Shown piece by piece: positions 8,479 through 17,500 of a DNA stretch of 20,100 nucleotides. A program made the position numbers and the translations under genes. Where the stretch lies: the NCBI GenBank assembly GCA_023393525.1, contig JAEWKZ010000122.1, positions 1-20,100 of the forward strand. Direction: 5' to 3'. The first letter of the stretch is position 1; each line of letters begins with the position of its first letter. The DNA is from Pseudomonadota bacterium (GTDB lineage: Bacteria > Desulfobacterota > Desulfovibrionia > Desulfovibrionales > Desulfomicrobiaceae). The notes under the pieces were generated by a model. It searched no databases, was not told the DNA's origin, and worked only from the letters and a program-made list of their open reading frames with translations.

Positions 8479-10176
8479 TCATTTGCGCGGGCTTGCGGGC
8501 AGCCTGACATGAAAAACGCAACCCTTGCCGAAAACCGAGTCCACGCTGATGCTTCCCCCCATTCGGGAGAGGATGTCCCGGCAGATGGACAAGCCAAGGC
8601 CCGTGCCTTTGCCTGCGGCCTTGGTGGTGAAGAACGGCTCGAAAATATTGGGCAGGATGTCGCCGGGAATGCCAGGCCCGTTGTCTTCGACATCGATGCG
8701 CACGAAGTTGTCCTCGCGCGAGGAGCGCAGCTGCACCAGACCGTCTTCCTTTTCGATGGCGTCGATGGCGTTGTTGATGAGATTCAAGATGATCTGCTGG
8801 ATCTCCGTGGGCGAGATTTCGACGTCTCCGGCCTGGGGGTCGAGGTTCAGGCGGACCTCCACGCCTCGGTATTTGGCTTTTTGGCGGGCGAAACCGGCTA
8901 TGTCCTCCAGCAGGGAGTTGATGTGCACCACCTTGGCCGTGTTGTCGGGCTTGCGGGCAAAGCTCAGCAGCTTGTGCGTGATTTCGCGGCACCGGTGCCC
9001 CTGGGTGGTGATGGTTTGCAGGGAGGAGAAGATTTCTTCGGTGTTTTCCGCGCTGTGCGGATCGTCGGACTTGAGCAGGTCCTGAATCCATCCCGCGTTT
9101 TCCATCATGATGGCCAGGGGGTTGTTTATCTCGTGGGCGACGCCGGCCGCGAGTTCGCCGATGGCGGCCAGCTTGCCGGCCTCCATGAGGTGCCGCTGCA
9201 TCCGTTGCTGTTCGCGTTCGGCCTTGAGCAGACGTTGCTCGGTCCGTCTGGCCAGGGCCAGGGCCGTGGCGACGATTCCGGCGCAGCCCATGAGGACAAT
9301 GCCCACGGCCAGCAGCCTGGCCTTCATGAGTGGCCGCGTGGTCAGGGTCTTGGGCTGATGGATGACCAGGATGCTGCCCGCTGATTTGAGCGGGGCGCAT
9401 CCGTAAAGGGTGGCCGCGCCTGTCGCGTCCTTGCCCTCAAGCACCACGGGCCTGCCTTCGGGAAAAAACTGCTGGGCCAGCAGCAGGGCCGTCGCCCTGT
9501 CGCCGGGGCCGGATTCTCCGCCGGCGCTGAAATCGCCCTGGCGGTCGAGAAAAAACGCTCCCCCGGACCCTCCGGGGTGGAAGATGCGGATCGTGTTTTG
9601 AATCTGTTCCGGATCGAGGTGGGCCCGCAACAACCAGGCGGTCTGCTCGAAGATGACGCGCACGCCGAGGTAGCAGTGCGTCTCGCATTGGGCGAGATTG
9701 CTGACGAATCGCGGGCGGCTTATGGCCTGCTGGAACCACGGTTCCAGCTCCGGCTCAGGCCCGTCGGGCGCGCCGCCGGCGCGGGCTATGACCTTGCCGC
9801 TGGAGTCGATGAGGTCGAGGTCAAGGAACACGCCCTGATAGGCATTTTGCAGGAAGTGCAGCCGGGTGCGCAGGTAGCCGGGGTCCGAGAGGTCCGTGAT
9901 GGTGGCGGAGGCGGCTTCGTGATGCAGGTTGGAGATCTTTTCATCCAGGAAGGCATCGATGCTTTGAGCGGCGCTCATGGCTTTCTGCGCCAGGAGGGCG
10001 TGATTTTTATCCCGGTAGGCCGCGTCGTAAAAGACATAGCCCAGAGTGGCCATGCACATGAGCGGCACAATGGCCACCAGGATGGAGAGCACCGTCTGCT
10101 GGCCGCTCAAGAGGCGCGGGGACGCTGTTTTCACGGCCTGGGCGGCGTCTGTTGCGTTGGAGAAAGCTTGGGTCAT
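8479..10176 (-). CDS. Membrane sensor histidine kinase (periplasmic Cache-like sensor, HisKA, HATPase)
   Basis: 565 residues. Order: a short cytoplasmic N-terminus, membrane helix 1 (about 28-50), a ~235-residue periplasmic sensor with the shape of a double-Cache domain, helix 2 (about 287-310), then HisKA with H348 in the H box AHEINNPLA, N box NLINNAIDAI (465-474), G1 DNGPGIP (498-504), F box FEPFFTTK and G2 GTGLGLS (524-530). All catalytic boxes look intact, so it should autophosphorylate at H348. The H box and short linker resemble NtrB/ZraS-like kinases. The sensor has a CETHC motif (164-168) that could bind metal or form a disulfide. No response regulator lies in the window, so it is an orphan here. 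It starts 21 bases after the YkgJ-like gene and is probably co-transcribed with it. Confidence 0.93.
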   Translation of the reverse strand: MTQAFSNATDAAQAVKTASPRLLSGQQTVLSILVAIVPLMCMATLGYVFYDAAYRDKNHALLAQKAMSAAQSIDAFLDEKISNLHHEAASATITDLSDPGYLRTRLHFLQNAYQGVFLDLDLIDSSGKVIARAGGAPDGPEPELEPWFQQAISRPRFVSNLAQCETHCYLGVRVIFEQTAWLLRAHLDPEQIQNTIRIFHPGGSGGAFFLDRQGDFSAGGESGPGDRATALLLAQQFFPEGRPVVLEGKDATGAATLYGCAPLKSAGSILVIHQPKTLTTRPLMKARLLAVGIVLMGCAGIVATALALARRTEQRLLKAEREQQRMQRHLMEAGKLAAIGELAAGVAHEINNPLAIMMENAGWIQDLLKSDDPHSAENTEEIFSSLQTITTQGHRCREITHKLLSFARKPDNTAKVVHINSLLEDIAGFARQKAKYRGVEVRLNLDPQAGDVEISPTEIQQIILNLINNAIDAIEKEDGLVQLRSSREDNFVRIDVEDNGPGIPGDILPNIFEPFFTTKAAGKGTGLGLSICRDILSRMGGSISVDSVFGKGCVFHVRLPASPRK

Positions 10177-10197
10177 GGTCCGTCCAGGGGATGCGCG

Positions 10198-10449
10198 TCA
10201 TGTGTCCCGGTTTCGGATGTCCTGCCGCCAGGAGTTGAGGGGTGCGCAGCACCCCCCGCCGGTATGCTGGTTGCGGCGGATCGCGTTGCCGGATTCGGCC
10301 TCGAGCATGGTCCGACACAGGTAGCGCCCTTTTTCGTCGCTCCAGAAGAGCTCGGGACAGCGGGGCAGATAGCCGTGCCGGCGCAGGGAATCCGTGCATT
10401 GGTCATGCAGGCAGCACCATCCACAGCCCACGCAGGGCAGATACGACAT
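10198..10449 (-). CDS. Small Cys-rich YkgJ-like (CxxCxxCC) protein, putative metal binder
   Basis: 83 residues with nine cysteines (6, 9, 12, 13, 18, 31, 45, 67, 68). The N-terminal PCVGCGWCC matches the CxxCxxCC signature of the YkgJ/UPF0153 family, annotated as putative zinc- or iron-chelating. Later Cys residues (RCPELFW, YLCRTM, GGCCAP) complete a possible metal site. The ATG at 10449 is preceded by AAGGA eight bases upstream. A longer reading of the frame to 10671 runs through the intergenic region and lacks the family match, so I use the short start. It is the first gene of a likely two-gene unit with the histidine kinase. A weak promoter-like pair (TTTACC, 17 bases, TAGCCT at 10542-10514) lies upstream; I do not trust it. 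Actual ligand and function are unknown. Confidence 0.78.
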   Translation of the reverse strand: MSYLPCVGCGWCCLHDQCTDSLRRHGYLPRCPELFWSDEKGRYLCRTMLEAESGNAIRRNQHTGGGCCAPLNSWRQDIRNRDT

Positions 10450-10656
10450 GATAATTTTCCTTGCGCCGTGCGGCTGTGTCGGGGCGCGGGTCCGGCATGA
10501 GTCCTGGGCGGGAAGGCTAGCCCAAGGACGGGTGACGGTAAAGGAAATTCTGGGATCATGGCATTGGGATCGCATTCGGACCTGAGTCTGCCCGGATAGG
10601 GGGCCGGAGGGCGGCGGGCGGTTTTCGCACCGGCCGCGCCCGGCATCGGCTGTCTG

Positions 10657-10684
10657 AAAAGACCGGGGCATCGCTGCCCCGGTC
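10657..10684 (-). terminator. Rho-independent terminator after the bd-type cytochrome operon
   Basis: A perfect 10-pair hairpin, GACCGGGGCA / TGCCCCGGTC with a four-base loop (10661-10684), is followed on the minus strand by TTTT. It begins 12 bases past the stop of the octahaem subunit. The rest of the 247-base gap up to the YkgJ-like gene is GC-rich with nothing else I can support. Confidence 0.85.
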
Positions 10685-10696
10685 CGTGGCCTGGAA

Positions 10697-13342
10697 TCAG
10701 AGTTGGCCGAGGATGTTGGGATGATGGAACTCGTACTCCATATCCTCTGTGTGGCAGACGGCGCAGTTGCCCTTGCTGCCGATGGGACCGGGGTGGCCCT
10801 GGTACTGCAAGGGCTGGATGGCGTCGATATCCGGGTGGAACGCGTTTGTGGCCGGATATTCGGCGTGGGTCGAGCCGTGGCACGATTCGCACATCAGACC
10901 CGCGTCGTCGGTGCGGGTGCGGTACAGTCCGGCAGGTCCGCGCACCCACTGGTTGAAGCCCGAAGGGTTCTCGTCCTGGGGCGGCTCGAAATCCACGTGG
11001 CAGTTCAGGCAGTCCGGCTGGTCGATCCACGGCGTGCGCGGCTCGATTTCGTCCGTGTCGCCGACAAGCCTGGGCTTGACGTGGCGCATGAGCAGTTCGG
11101 CCTTGGGTTTGCCCGCCTCCTTTTCGCCGCGCAGGAGCGACAGGGCGTGGTCTTCCAGGGTGCCGTGGCAGTTGACGCAGGTCAGGCCCTTGGCCGCATG
11201 GGTGCCCCGGGCGCAGTAGGTGTAGCTGTCCGGCCCGGTGGGGTGGCAGGAATGGCAGGGCTCGGCGTCGGGCCGGTCGGACAGGTAGTTGGCGTGGAAG
11301 CCGTGGATGGCGGCCGGAAGGTTCAGAAGTTCCGGCCTGCCCGCGGCATTGAGCAGCGGATCGGGATGGCAGCTTTGGCAAAGCACGGGCTTGCCCGCTT
11401 CGGCCTCGGGCAGCAGCCGGGTCTTGTGACGCCTGTCGTGTCTGGCCAGCACGTCGGAGGCCGTGGTCACGGAAATGCCCATGGCGCCCTCGTGCCGCCA
11501 GGCGCCGCCGTGGCAGTTCTTGCAGCCGATCTCCGTGGAGATGGGAGCCACGACCTTGGTGGTGGCCAGAATCTCGCCGCTGGCCATGTCCTTGGCTTCG
11601 ATGGTGAAGACGGGATAGGGGTTGACGGCGCCGTCATCCGTGTAGGGCAGCACGGGAATGCCGTCCGCCACGAAGTTCGAGCCCTGGTCGGCACGCTTCA
11701 TCACGCCCGACATGCCCAGCCCCTTGGAGCTGACGTTTTGGGGCAGTTCCTTGCCCACCAGGGAGGGGGCGTATTTCCAGAACTCCACATGGTTGGCCGG
11801 GTTTTCGAAACCCTCCGGTGCGGTGTAGGTGATTTCGACGTTTTCGGTCACAAGCTCCGGCAGGGGGCCGCGTCGGATGAGCTGGGCCATGAGGGTGCTG
11901 CCCGGAGGGAGCAGGGAAAAGCGGCTGTCGCTGTCGGAGATGCATTTCTCGCCCAGCGTGCACCAGGACAGCAGCACGTACTCGGATTCCTGGGCGTCGA
12001 AGGCCGGGATTTCAAGATCGGTCTGCGGACGCGGGCGCGTTCGCTCCGGCGTCGCGGGCGCTTCGGCCAGTTCGTGCGCGATGTAGCTGGCCAGGGCTTT
12101 TCGCTCCTCGGCGGTGCCCGCGAAGCGCGGCATGTAGGCGTAGATCTTGCCCATGCCCGAGATCTGGGCTTCGAGGCCCGTGACCCCGAACTTCGCGCCC
12201 AGGCGCTTCATGTCGTGCAGGGGGCCGCCGATGGAGTGGCAGGCGGCGCACTGGCCGCGAAAGATCTCGCGGCCTGCGGCCATGGCGTTTTCAGGAGTGA
12301 TCTCCTGATTCTGGTTCCACCCCGAGGTCTTCAGGAATCCTTCGGCGGCGATGGCCTCCTCGGTGCCGGCCAGGATGGCGTTGGAATACATGTAGCCGTG
12401 GATCAGGTACGGTCTGCGTCCGGCCTCGCGCATGGTTTCAAAGCAGCCCATGTAGGCCAGGCCGATGACGAGCAGGACCAGGGCCATGGGGCGCTTGACG
12501 ACCGCCGGCATGCGTACGGCCATGATCAGTCCGCCGGCGAAGAGGACGATCGAAATCCACAAAAAGCCCGTCAGGTACGGAGCGATCTCCGGGTTGGCGC
12601 CCAGGATCATGGCCTGCGGCCCTTCGGGCAGGGCGCTTATGTACCACCAGCCCGAAAGCAGCAGGAAGGCGAAGGGAGCCAGAAGCCAGGTCGCGCAGTA
12701 GCGGACCAGGGTTTCGCGGGTATGCGGGTCCTTTTCCCAGGTGGCGGTGACAAAGCCGTAGAGCCCGGCCAGGATCATGGCGATGAAGGTTCTGAAGGCC
12801 AGCGCCGGCCAGAAGGAGGGATTGAAGAGTCCGTCCCAGATGTTTCTGGTCTCCAGCCAGTCCCCGGGCGTGAGCATGAAGCCGATGATGCCGTTGATCA
12901 TGAACAGCGACATCCAGCCGAAGAAGAAATAGAGCCAGCCGATGGCCAGGTGGTTGCGCCGCCCCATTTTTCCGAAGGTGTAGAAATAGATGAACAGGGA
13001 TACGATCTCGCCCAGGAAGAAGACCCATTCGATGGCCCAGGCGAAGACGAAGGTGTGGATGAGCGTGATCGTGGCTGCGGGGGCGACCAGGGAGATGATG
13101 AACCAGATGCCCACGCCGGTGATTCCGCCCAGGACCATGGTCACCAGCAGGAAGAATTTGGTGTGCCGCTTGGTGTAGTCGAGGATGGGCTGGGAGTTTC
13201 GGCGGTAGCCGAGGTGTTCGGTCAGGACGAGGAAGAGTCCGCCGCCCACGGCGAAATGGGCGATGTAGACATGGAATACGGCGATGAGCGCGATGAGCAG
13301 GCCGCCGCCGGCCCAGTGGAGTTCCCAGATTGGAAAGTTCAT
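10697..13342 (-). CDS. CydA-like bd-superfamily subunit fused to octahaem c-type cytochrome tail
   Basis: 881 residues. The first ~305 form about eight membrane helices resembling CydA: H24 in helix 1 at the position of the CydA haem-ligand His19, an AIEWVFFLGE motif (E105, E112) like the paired CydA glutamates, and GRRPY (308-312) like CydA GRQPW. The long Q-loop between helices 6 and 7 is missing (about 18 residues), and the b558-ligand His of helix 5 appears as R184. CydA's ninth helix is replaced by a class I c domain (CAACH 365-369, likely distal M404) and then seven CXXCH sites (607, 655, 696, 722, 778, 818, 860), eight c haems in all. With eight helices and an outside N-terminus, the tail would be periplasmic. 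The start at 13342 overlaps the partner gene by ATGA and has GGAGGT. Function is inferred as quinol- or cytochrome-linked electron transfer. Confidence 0.85.
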   Translation of the reverse strand: MNFPIWELHWAGGGLLIALIAVFHVYIAHFAVGGGLFLVLTEHLGYRRNSQPILDYTKRHTKFFLLVTMVLGGITGVGIWFIISLVAPAATITLIHTFVFAWAIEWVFFLGEIVSLFIYFYTFGKMGRRNHLAIGWLYFFFGWMSLFMINGIIGFMLTPGDWLETRNIWDGLFNPSFWPALAFRTFIAMILAGLYGFVTATWEKDPHTRETLVRYCATWLLAPFAFLLLSGWWYISALPEGPQAMILGANPEIAPYLTGFLWISIVLFAGGLIMAVRMPAVVKRPMALVLLVIGLAYMGCFETMREAGRRPYLIHGYMYSNAILAGTEEAIAAEGFLKTSGWNQNQEITPENAMAAGREIFRGQCAACHSIGGPLHDMKRLGAKFGVTGLEAQISGMGKIYAYMPRFAGTAEERKALASYIAHELAEAPATPERTRPRPQTDLEIPAFDAQESEYVLLSWCTLGEKCISDSDSRFSLLPPGSTLMAQLIRRGPLPELVTENVEITYTAPEGFENPANHVEFWKYAPSLVGKELPQNVSSKGLGMSGVMKRADQGSNFVADGIPVLPYTDDGAVNPYPVFTIEAKDMASGEILATTKVVAPISTEIGCKNCHGGAWRHEGAMGISVTTASDVLARHDRRHKTRLLPEAEAGKPVLCQSCHPDPLLNAAGRPELLNLPAAIHGFHANYLSDRPDAEPCHSCHPTGPDSYTYCARGTHAAKGLTCVNCHGTLEDHALSLLRGEKEAGKPKAELLMRHVKPRLVGDTDEIEPRTPWIDQPDCLNCHVDFEPPQDENPSGFNQWVRGPAGLYRTRTDDAGLMCESCHGSTHAEYPATNAFHPDIDAIQPLQYQGHPGPIGSKGNCAVCHTEDMEYEFHHPNILGQL

Positions 13343-14406
13343 GAACGCACCTCCGAATCCTTGGCGGCGGCGCGGAGCATCCAGGCAACGACGCACAGCC
13401 CGGCCGCCAGGGTCAGGACGAAAAGGACAAGCGGAAGATATTCACCGGTCACGACGCGGTCGTTGACCTGGAAATACGGGGCCAGATAGGCGTCCCGCAC
13501 CATGTCGCGCAGCAGGATCATGAGGGTGATGGTGGTCACGGACAGGACCGCCGTGGTGTTCACGTTGTAGCTCAGCGCGTTGCTGATGCTGAAGATGCCC
13601 AGGCTCGCGCTGACCGCGAAGATCAGGGTGTGCGGCAGCGATCCGCCCAGCAACAGGTGCTTGACGGGTTCCGGCAGGGCGGAGAGGAACCACAGGCCCA
13701 GCGCCATCTGGACCATGGTCGAGAACGCGTACCAGTTCACGCCGTGCCGCACCCAGCGCTGCGCCCCGGGATCGGTCTTGACCTTGCGCTTGTAGAACAG
13801 CGCCAGCGCGAGGCCCGCCAGGGCGGTGGAGGAGGCGACGATGTGCAGATAGCGCGGCAGCACGGTCGGGTCGCTCAGGTTGAGCAGCGTGCCCCAGGGA
13901 TTTTCGAAATAGGCGCTCCAGCTTGCGGGGCTGAGCATGAGTGTCATGTTGTTGGTGAAGATGAAGGCGGTGACCAGGAGACAGACGGTGGTCAGGGCGA
14001 TGAAGAATGTGCGCAGGCTGCCCAGGGGCACGTAGCGGAAATCGTAGATGTAGGCGCTTCCGTAGGCCACGATGACCAGTCCCACCACCCCCAGCCAGTA
14101 TACGGCCATGAGCACGCTGCTGGTGTAGAGGAACTGCCCGTACAGGACCTGCATGAAGAGCAGGGGCGCCACGCCGAAGTTGACGGCGAAGGCGATGGTG
14201 AAGGGCAGCTTGGTGGAAATTGATTTGGTCAGGGGCTCCGTCTCGGCCTTGCCGCGCAGATGGTGGACCAGGGCGATGATGGACGCGCCGAGCATGACGT
14301 TCATGACCAGAATGTGGACAATGAAGGTCAGCACCTGAAAGAGGTAGAACCACCCCCATTCCACCGGGATGGGGAGGGCTTGCGGGATGAGACGGGTGGG
14401 ATCCAT
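13339..14406 (-). CDS. Second CydA-like membrane subunit (CydA'-type partner)
   Basis: 355 residues with about nine membrane helices and no soluble domain. It looks like CydA rather than CydB: H31 in helix 1 (FIVHILVMN) at the His19 position, LPFTIAFAVNFG like CydA helix 2, and RYLHIVASS (H188) closely resembling the CydA segment with the b558 ligand His186. A degenerate GRQPW region (RDAYLAPYF) lies after helix 8. Subunits with two CydA-like chains are known from bd-superfamily relatives. It is the first gene of the operon: its TGA overlaps the next ATG by four bases, so the two proteins are probably made in equal amounts as one complex. The start at 14406 has GGAG six bases upstream; extension to 14550 would cross the promoter candidate and add a hydrophilic leader. 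Assignment is by eye. Confidence 0.8.
   Translation of the reverse strand: MDPTRLIPQALPIPVEWGWFYLFQVLTFIVHILVMNVMLGASIIALVHHLRGKAETEPLTKSISTKLPFTIAFAVNFGVAPLLFMQVLYGQFLYTSSVLMAVYWLGVVGLVIVAYGSAYIYDFRYVPLGSLRTFFIALTTVCLLVTAFIFTNNMTLMLSPASWSAYFENPWGTLLNLSDPTVLPRYLHIVASSTALAGLALALFYKRKVKTDPGAQRWVRHGVNWYAFSTMVQMALGLWFLSALPEPVKHLLLGGSLPHTLIFAVSASLGIFSISNALSYNVNTTAVLSVTTITLMILLRDMVRDAYLAPYFQVNDRVVTGEYLPLVLFVLTLAAGLCVVAWMLRAAAKDSEVRS
13349..13354 (-). promoter_or_regulatory. Ribosome binding site deciding the octahaem subunit start
   Basis: GGAGGT, a full-strength Shine-Dalgarno box inside the end of the upstream gene, lies six bases before the ATG at 13342. It favours this start over an in-frame ATG at 13396, whose extra residues are basic and precede the family-like MNFPIWELHW. 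Confidence 0.8.
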
Positions 14407-14464
14407 GTGCTTCTCCGTTGATTGGGTGTGGTGCTTGCGGGGAACCCTGGTACTATGAAGACGT

Positions 14465-14493
14465 TGTCTATCCGATTCACGGTTTGGCGTCAA
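14465..14493 (-). promoter_or_regulatory. Candidate promoter of the bd-type cytochrome operon
   Basis: TTGACG (14493-14488, 5/6 match) and TAGACA (14470-14465, weak) are 17 bases apart, giving a leader of roughly 50 bases before the ATG at 14406. No recognisable FNR- or Rex-like operator stood out in this 136-base gap. Confidence 0.35.
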
Positions 14494-14505
14494 AAGTTGC
14501 CGCGT

Positions 14506-14533
14506 AAAAAACGCGCTGTTTTCAAGAACCGCG
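14506..14533 (-). terminator. Probable terminator after the GGDEF-EAL gene
   Basis: On the minus strand CGCGGTT pairs with AAC-AG-CGCG (two-base bulge, loop about six) and is followed by TTTTTT (14511-14506), about ten bases past the stop at 14543. The stem is short, so confidence is moderate. Confidence 0.45.
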
Positions 14534-14542
14534 CTATGCGCT

Positions 14543-17500
14543 TTAGCCATCCTCCATGCGTTCTTTCCTCAGCAGCTCCACGAAGCGTTCCGCCGGCACG
14601 GGGGGTGAAAAAAGATAGCCCTGTCCGAGCTTGCACCCCAGCGACTTGAGCAGCCGGTGGTGCTCCTGCGTCTCGATGCCTTCGGCCAGGGGCGTGATGT
14701 CCAGGCTGGCTGCGATGCCGAGCATGGCGCGCACGAGGGCCAGCGCGGAGTGGTCGGGCAGGTTTTTGACAAAGGACTTGTCGATCTTCAGGACGTCGAA
14801 GGACAGGGTGTGCACGTAGGACAGCGACGAGTAGCCGGTGCCGAAGTCGTCCAGGGCGCTCGAGACGCCCAGCCTGTCGATGGCTTCGAGGGTGGCGCGC
14901 ACCTGGTCGATGTTTTCCATGTACACGGTCTCGGTGACTTCGAGGGCCAGCTGGTCGGGAGGAAGCGCGCTTTCATCCAGCACGACCCGCACTTCTTCGG
15001 GCAGGTTCCCGCGCTGGAAATGGCGGGCGGAGATGTTGCAGGACACGCGCAGCCTGCCAAGCCCCTGCTCGTCCCATTCCCGGGCCTGGCGGCAGGCCTG
15101 GGCCATGATGTCCAGATCGATGTCCGTGATCAGATTGGTCTGCTCCGCCACGGGAATGAAATCCAGGGGAGAGACGAGGCTGCCGTCGGGCCTGCGCCAG
15201 CGGGCCAGGGCTTCGGCGCCGACGATCCGGCCGCTGTCCAGGTCGATGACCGGCTGGAAGAAGGCGACAATTTCTCCGCTGTCCAGGGCCAGGCGCAGCT
15301 GCCTCTCGATTTCCATCCGGCGCTGGGCCTTCAGGGTCAGCTCCGGGGAATGAAAGCGGTAGATGTTCTTGCCGGAGTTTTTCGACTGATACATGGCCAG
15401 GTCCGCGCACCGGACCAGCTGGCCGGACGTGTCCCCGTCCCCGGGAAAGAGCGCCACGCCGACGCTCACGCTCAGGTATGTTTCGGAATCTCCGAACTGA
15501 AAGGGCGCGGCCAGGGCGTCGATGAGCTTTTGGGCCAGCTGCGCGTATTCGTCCTTGGAGCGGTTGGCCTCGGAAACGACGATGAACTCGTCGCCGCCCA
15601 GACGACCGACCAGTTCGGAGGTTTTGAGGATGGACACAAGCCGCTGCCCGGCCTCCATGAGCATGATGTCGCCCACGGCGTGCCCCCAGGAATCGTTGAT
15701 GACCTTGAAGTCGTCGAGATCGAGCAGGAACACGGCCAGGCTGCCGGTCTCGGGGGGCAGGCCCTGCACCGTGCGGTCCAGCCTCTCCATGGCGCTGAGG
15801 CGGTTGGGCAGGCCGGTCAGGGTGTCCGTGTAGGCGAGCTCGTGCAGCTTCCTTTCCGCGTTCTTGATGTCGCTGATGTCGACCAGGAAGGCGATGGACT
15901 GTTGCGAGTTGGGGATGACGGCCACGGTCAGCCGGACATGGCGCGTCTCGCCGGAGGTGTTGATGAGGCGCGCCTCGTAGGTCCTGGGCGCCGAATTCTC
16001 GTCCTGGCGTCGCAGGGCGTGGTAGCGCAGCATTCTCTGCACGTCGTCGGGATGGAAGAACCGGGTCCAGGACGGGGTCTGGCGCATGTCCTGCTCCGTG
16101 ATGCCGGCGAGGTGGAGGAACTCGGTGTTGGCGACGGCCAGGGTGGTGTCCTCGTTGATGAGGATGCCCGGCGTGCCGGTGTTCATGAATATGGCCCGGT
16201 AGCGCTCCTCGGATTCCTGCAGGAGACGGCGCGTGCGCTCGATTTCCCGGATGTCCAGGAACGTTTCGAGCACGAAGCCCTGCCCGTCCCGGGTGACAAT
16301 GGTGGCGGACTTGAGGATGTCGATTTCCTGCCCGCCTTCCGCGAGCAGCACGCGCCTGGAATTGTCGCAGGACTGGCCCAGGTCGCATACCGGGCATTTG
16401 CCGACTTCGGCGGCGCAGACGAACTTGTGGCAGACCTTGCCCAGAATGTCCTTTTCAGGACGTCCGATGAGCGAGCAGGCGTAAGGGTTGACGCTGACGA
16501 TGACGTTGTCGTCCATGCGGATGAGCATCACGCCGACCTTGAGCGCCCCCATGATCTCCTGCAGAAAACGCTCGTTGTCGCGAATGGACGTGAAGGCGCT
16601 GTCCACCAGGTTCGAAAGCTGGTCTATTTCATCGCACTCCTGGTCGATCCGGCAGAGCTGCGCGTCCGGCGAGTCGCGTCGGACCCTGGCGCTCAAGTCC
16701 GAAAGTCGCGAGAGAATCCGTTTTTCAAGAAAGCCGATGCTGCTGAAAAAGCCCACGAACCCGAAAACCAGAACCACGGCCAGGGTGGTCTTCATGATCG
16801 TGTTCGCCATGGCCGACACTTCCCTGGGCGCGTTGGCGATCAGGGCTATCGGCGCACCCCCGGCGGCGTCGGGGAGCAGCAGCCCGCTCCAGATGGTGGC
16901 GCGCTCGGGCGTCACCAGCGCCTCGTTCATGGCTTTTTCCGAGCGCAGGGCGAGCATGGCTTGCGGCAGTTCCGGCGCGTCCGCCACATGGATCTGCAGC
17001 GCCAGTTCGGTGCGCTGGGTGATTTTTTCGACGTAGGCCTCGTCGATCTCCTGGATCATCCACAGTCGCCCCCGGGACGGGCCGGTCTGCTGGGATGTCA
17101 GAACCGTGCGGCTGGCTGTCATCCACAACGAGCCCGCGATGTTGACCACGGCCGGTCGGCCGCTGAACAGGTCGTCCTGCCCATGGGAGAGGCTTGTTTT
17201 GCGTATGTAGTCGAGCAGGGCCTCCTTGGGAGGCTCAAGCTCCTCGCCGCCGCGGGGCATGTAGGAGGCGTGCAGGATTTCTCCCCGGGCGCCGACGAAG
17301 GCGATGGCGCTCAAATCCTGATTGCGGAACACGTCGGGGGTGATGTTGCTGTCGACGTAATCGGCCGACAGCGTCGTCATGAATTCGTAGGTGTCGTCCC
17401 ACCAGGACCAGTCCTTGACCAGGTTGTCGATGCGGATCATGTCCTGCTGCAACGAATTACGCGCGCGGCGCACGTTGGCGGCGGCCAGCTCCTGTTCGAA

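Noticed and set aside
10514..10542. Promoter upstream of the YkgJ-like gene (TTTACC, 17 bases, TAGCCT)
   Set aside because: Both boxes match poorly (4/6 and 3/6) in a GC-rich region; chance occurrence is likely.
10173..11381. A 402-codon minus-strand frame crossing the cytochrome terminator and YkgJ-like gene
   Set aside because: It runs through a strong terminator and is out of frame with the supported genes on both sides.
10703..13489. A 928-codon plus-strand frame spanning the octahaem cytochrome gene
   Set aside because: It is an antisense shadow: biased Gly/Val/Gln/His content, no recognisable domain, while the minus strand has eight CXXCH sites and a coherent membrane topology.
10697..14406. 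Annotation as an ordinary cytochrome bd quinol oxidase (CydAB)
   Set aside because: No CydB-like partner, no long Q-loop, a c-haem tail, and the helix 5 His is not seen in the large subunit.
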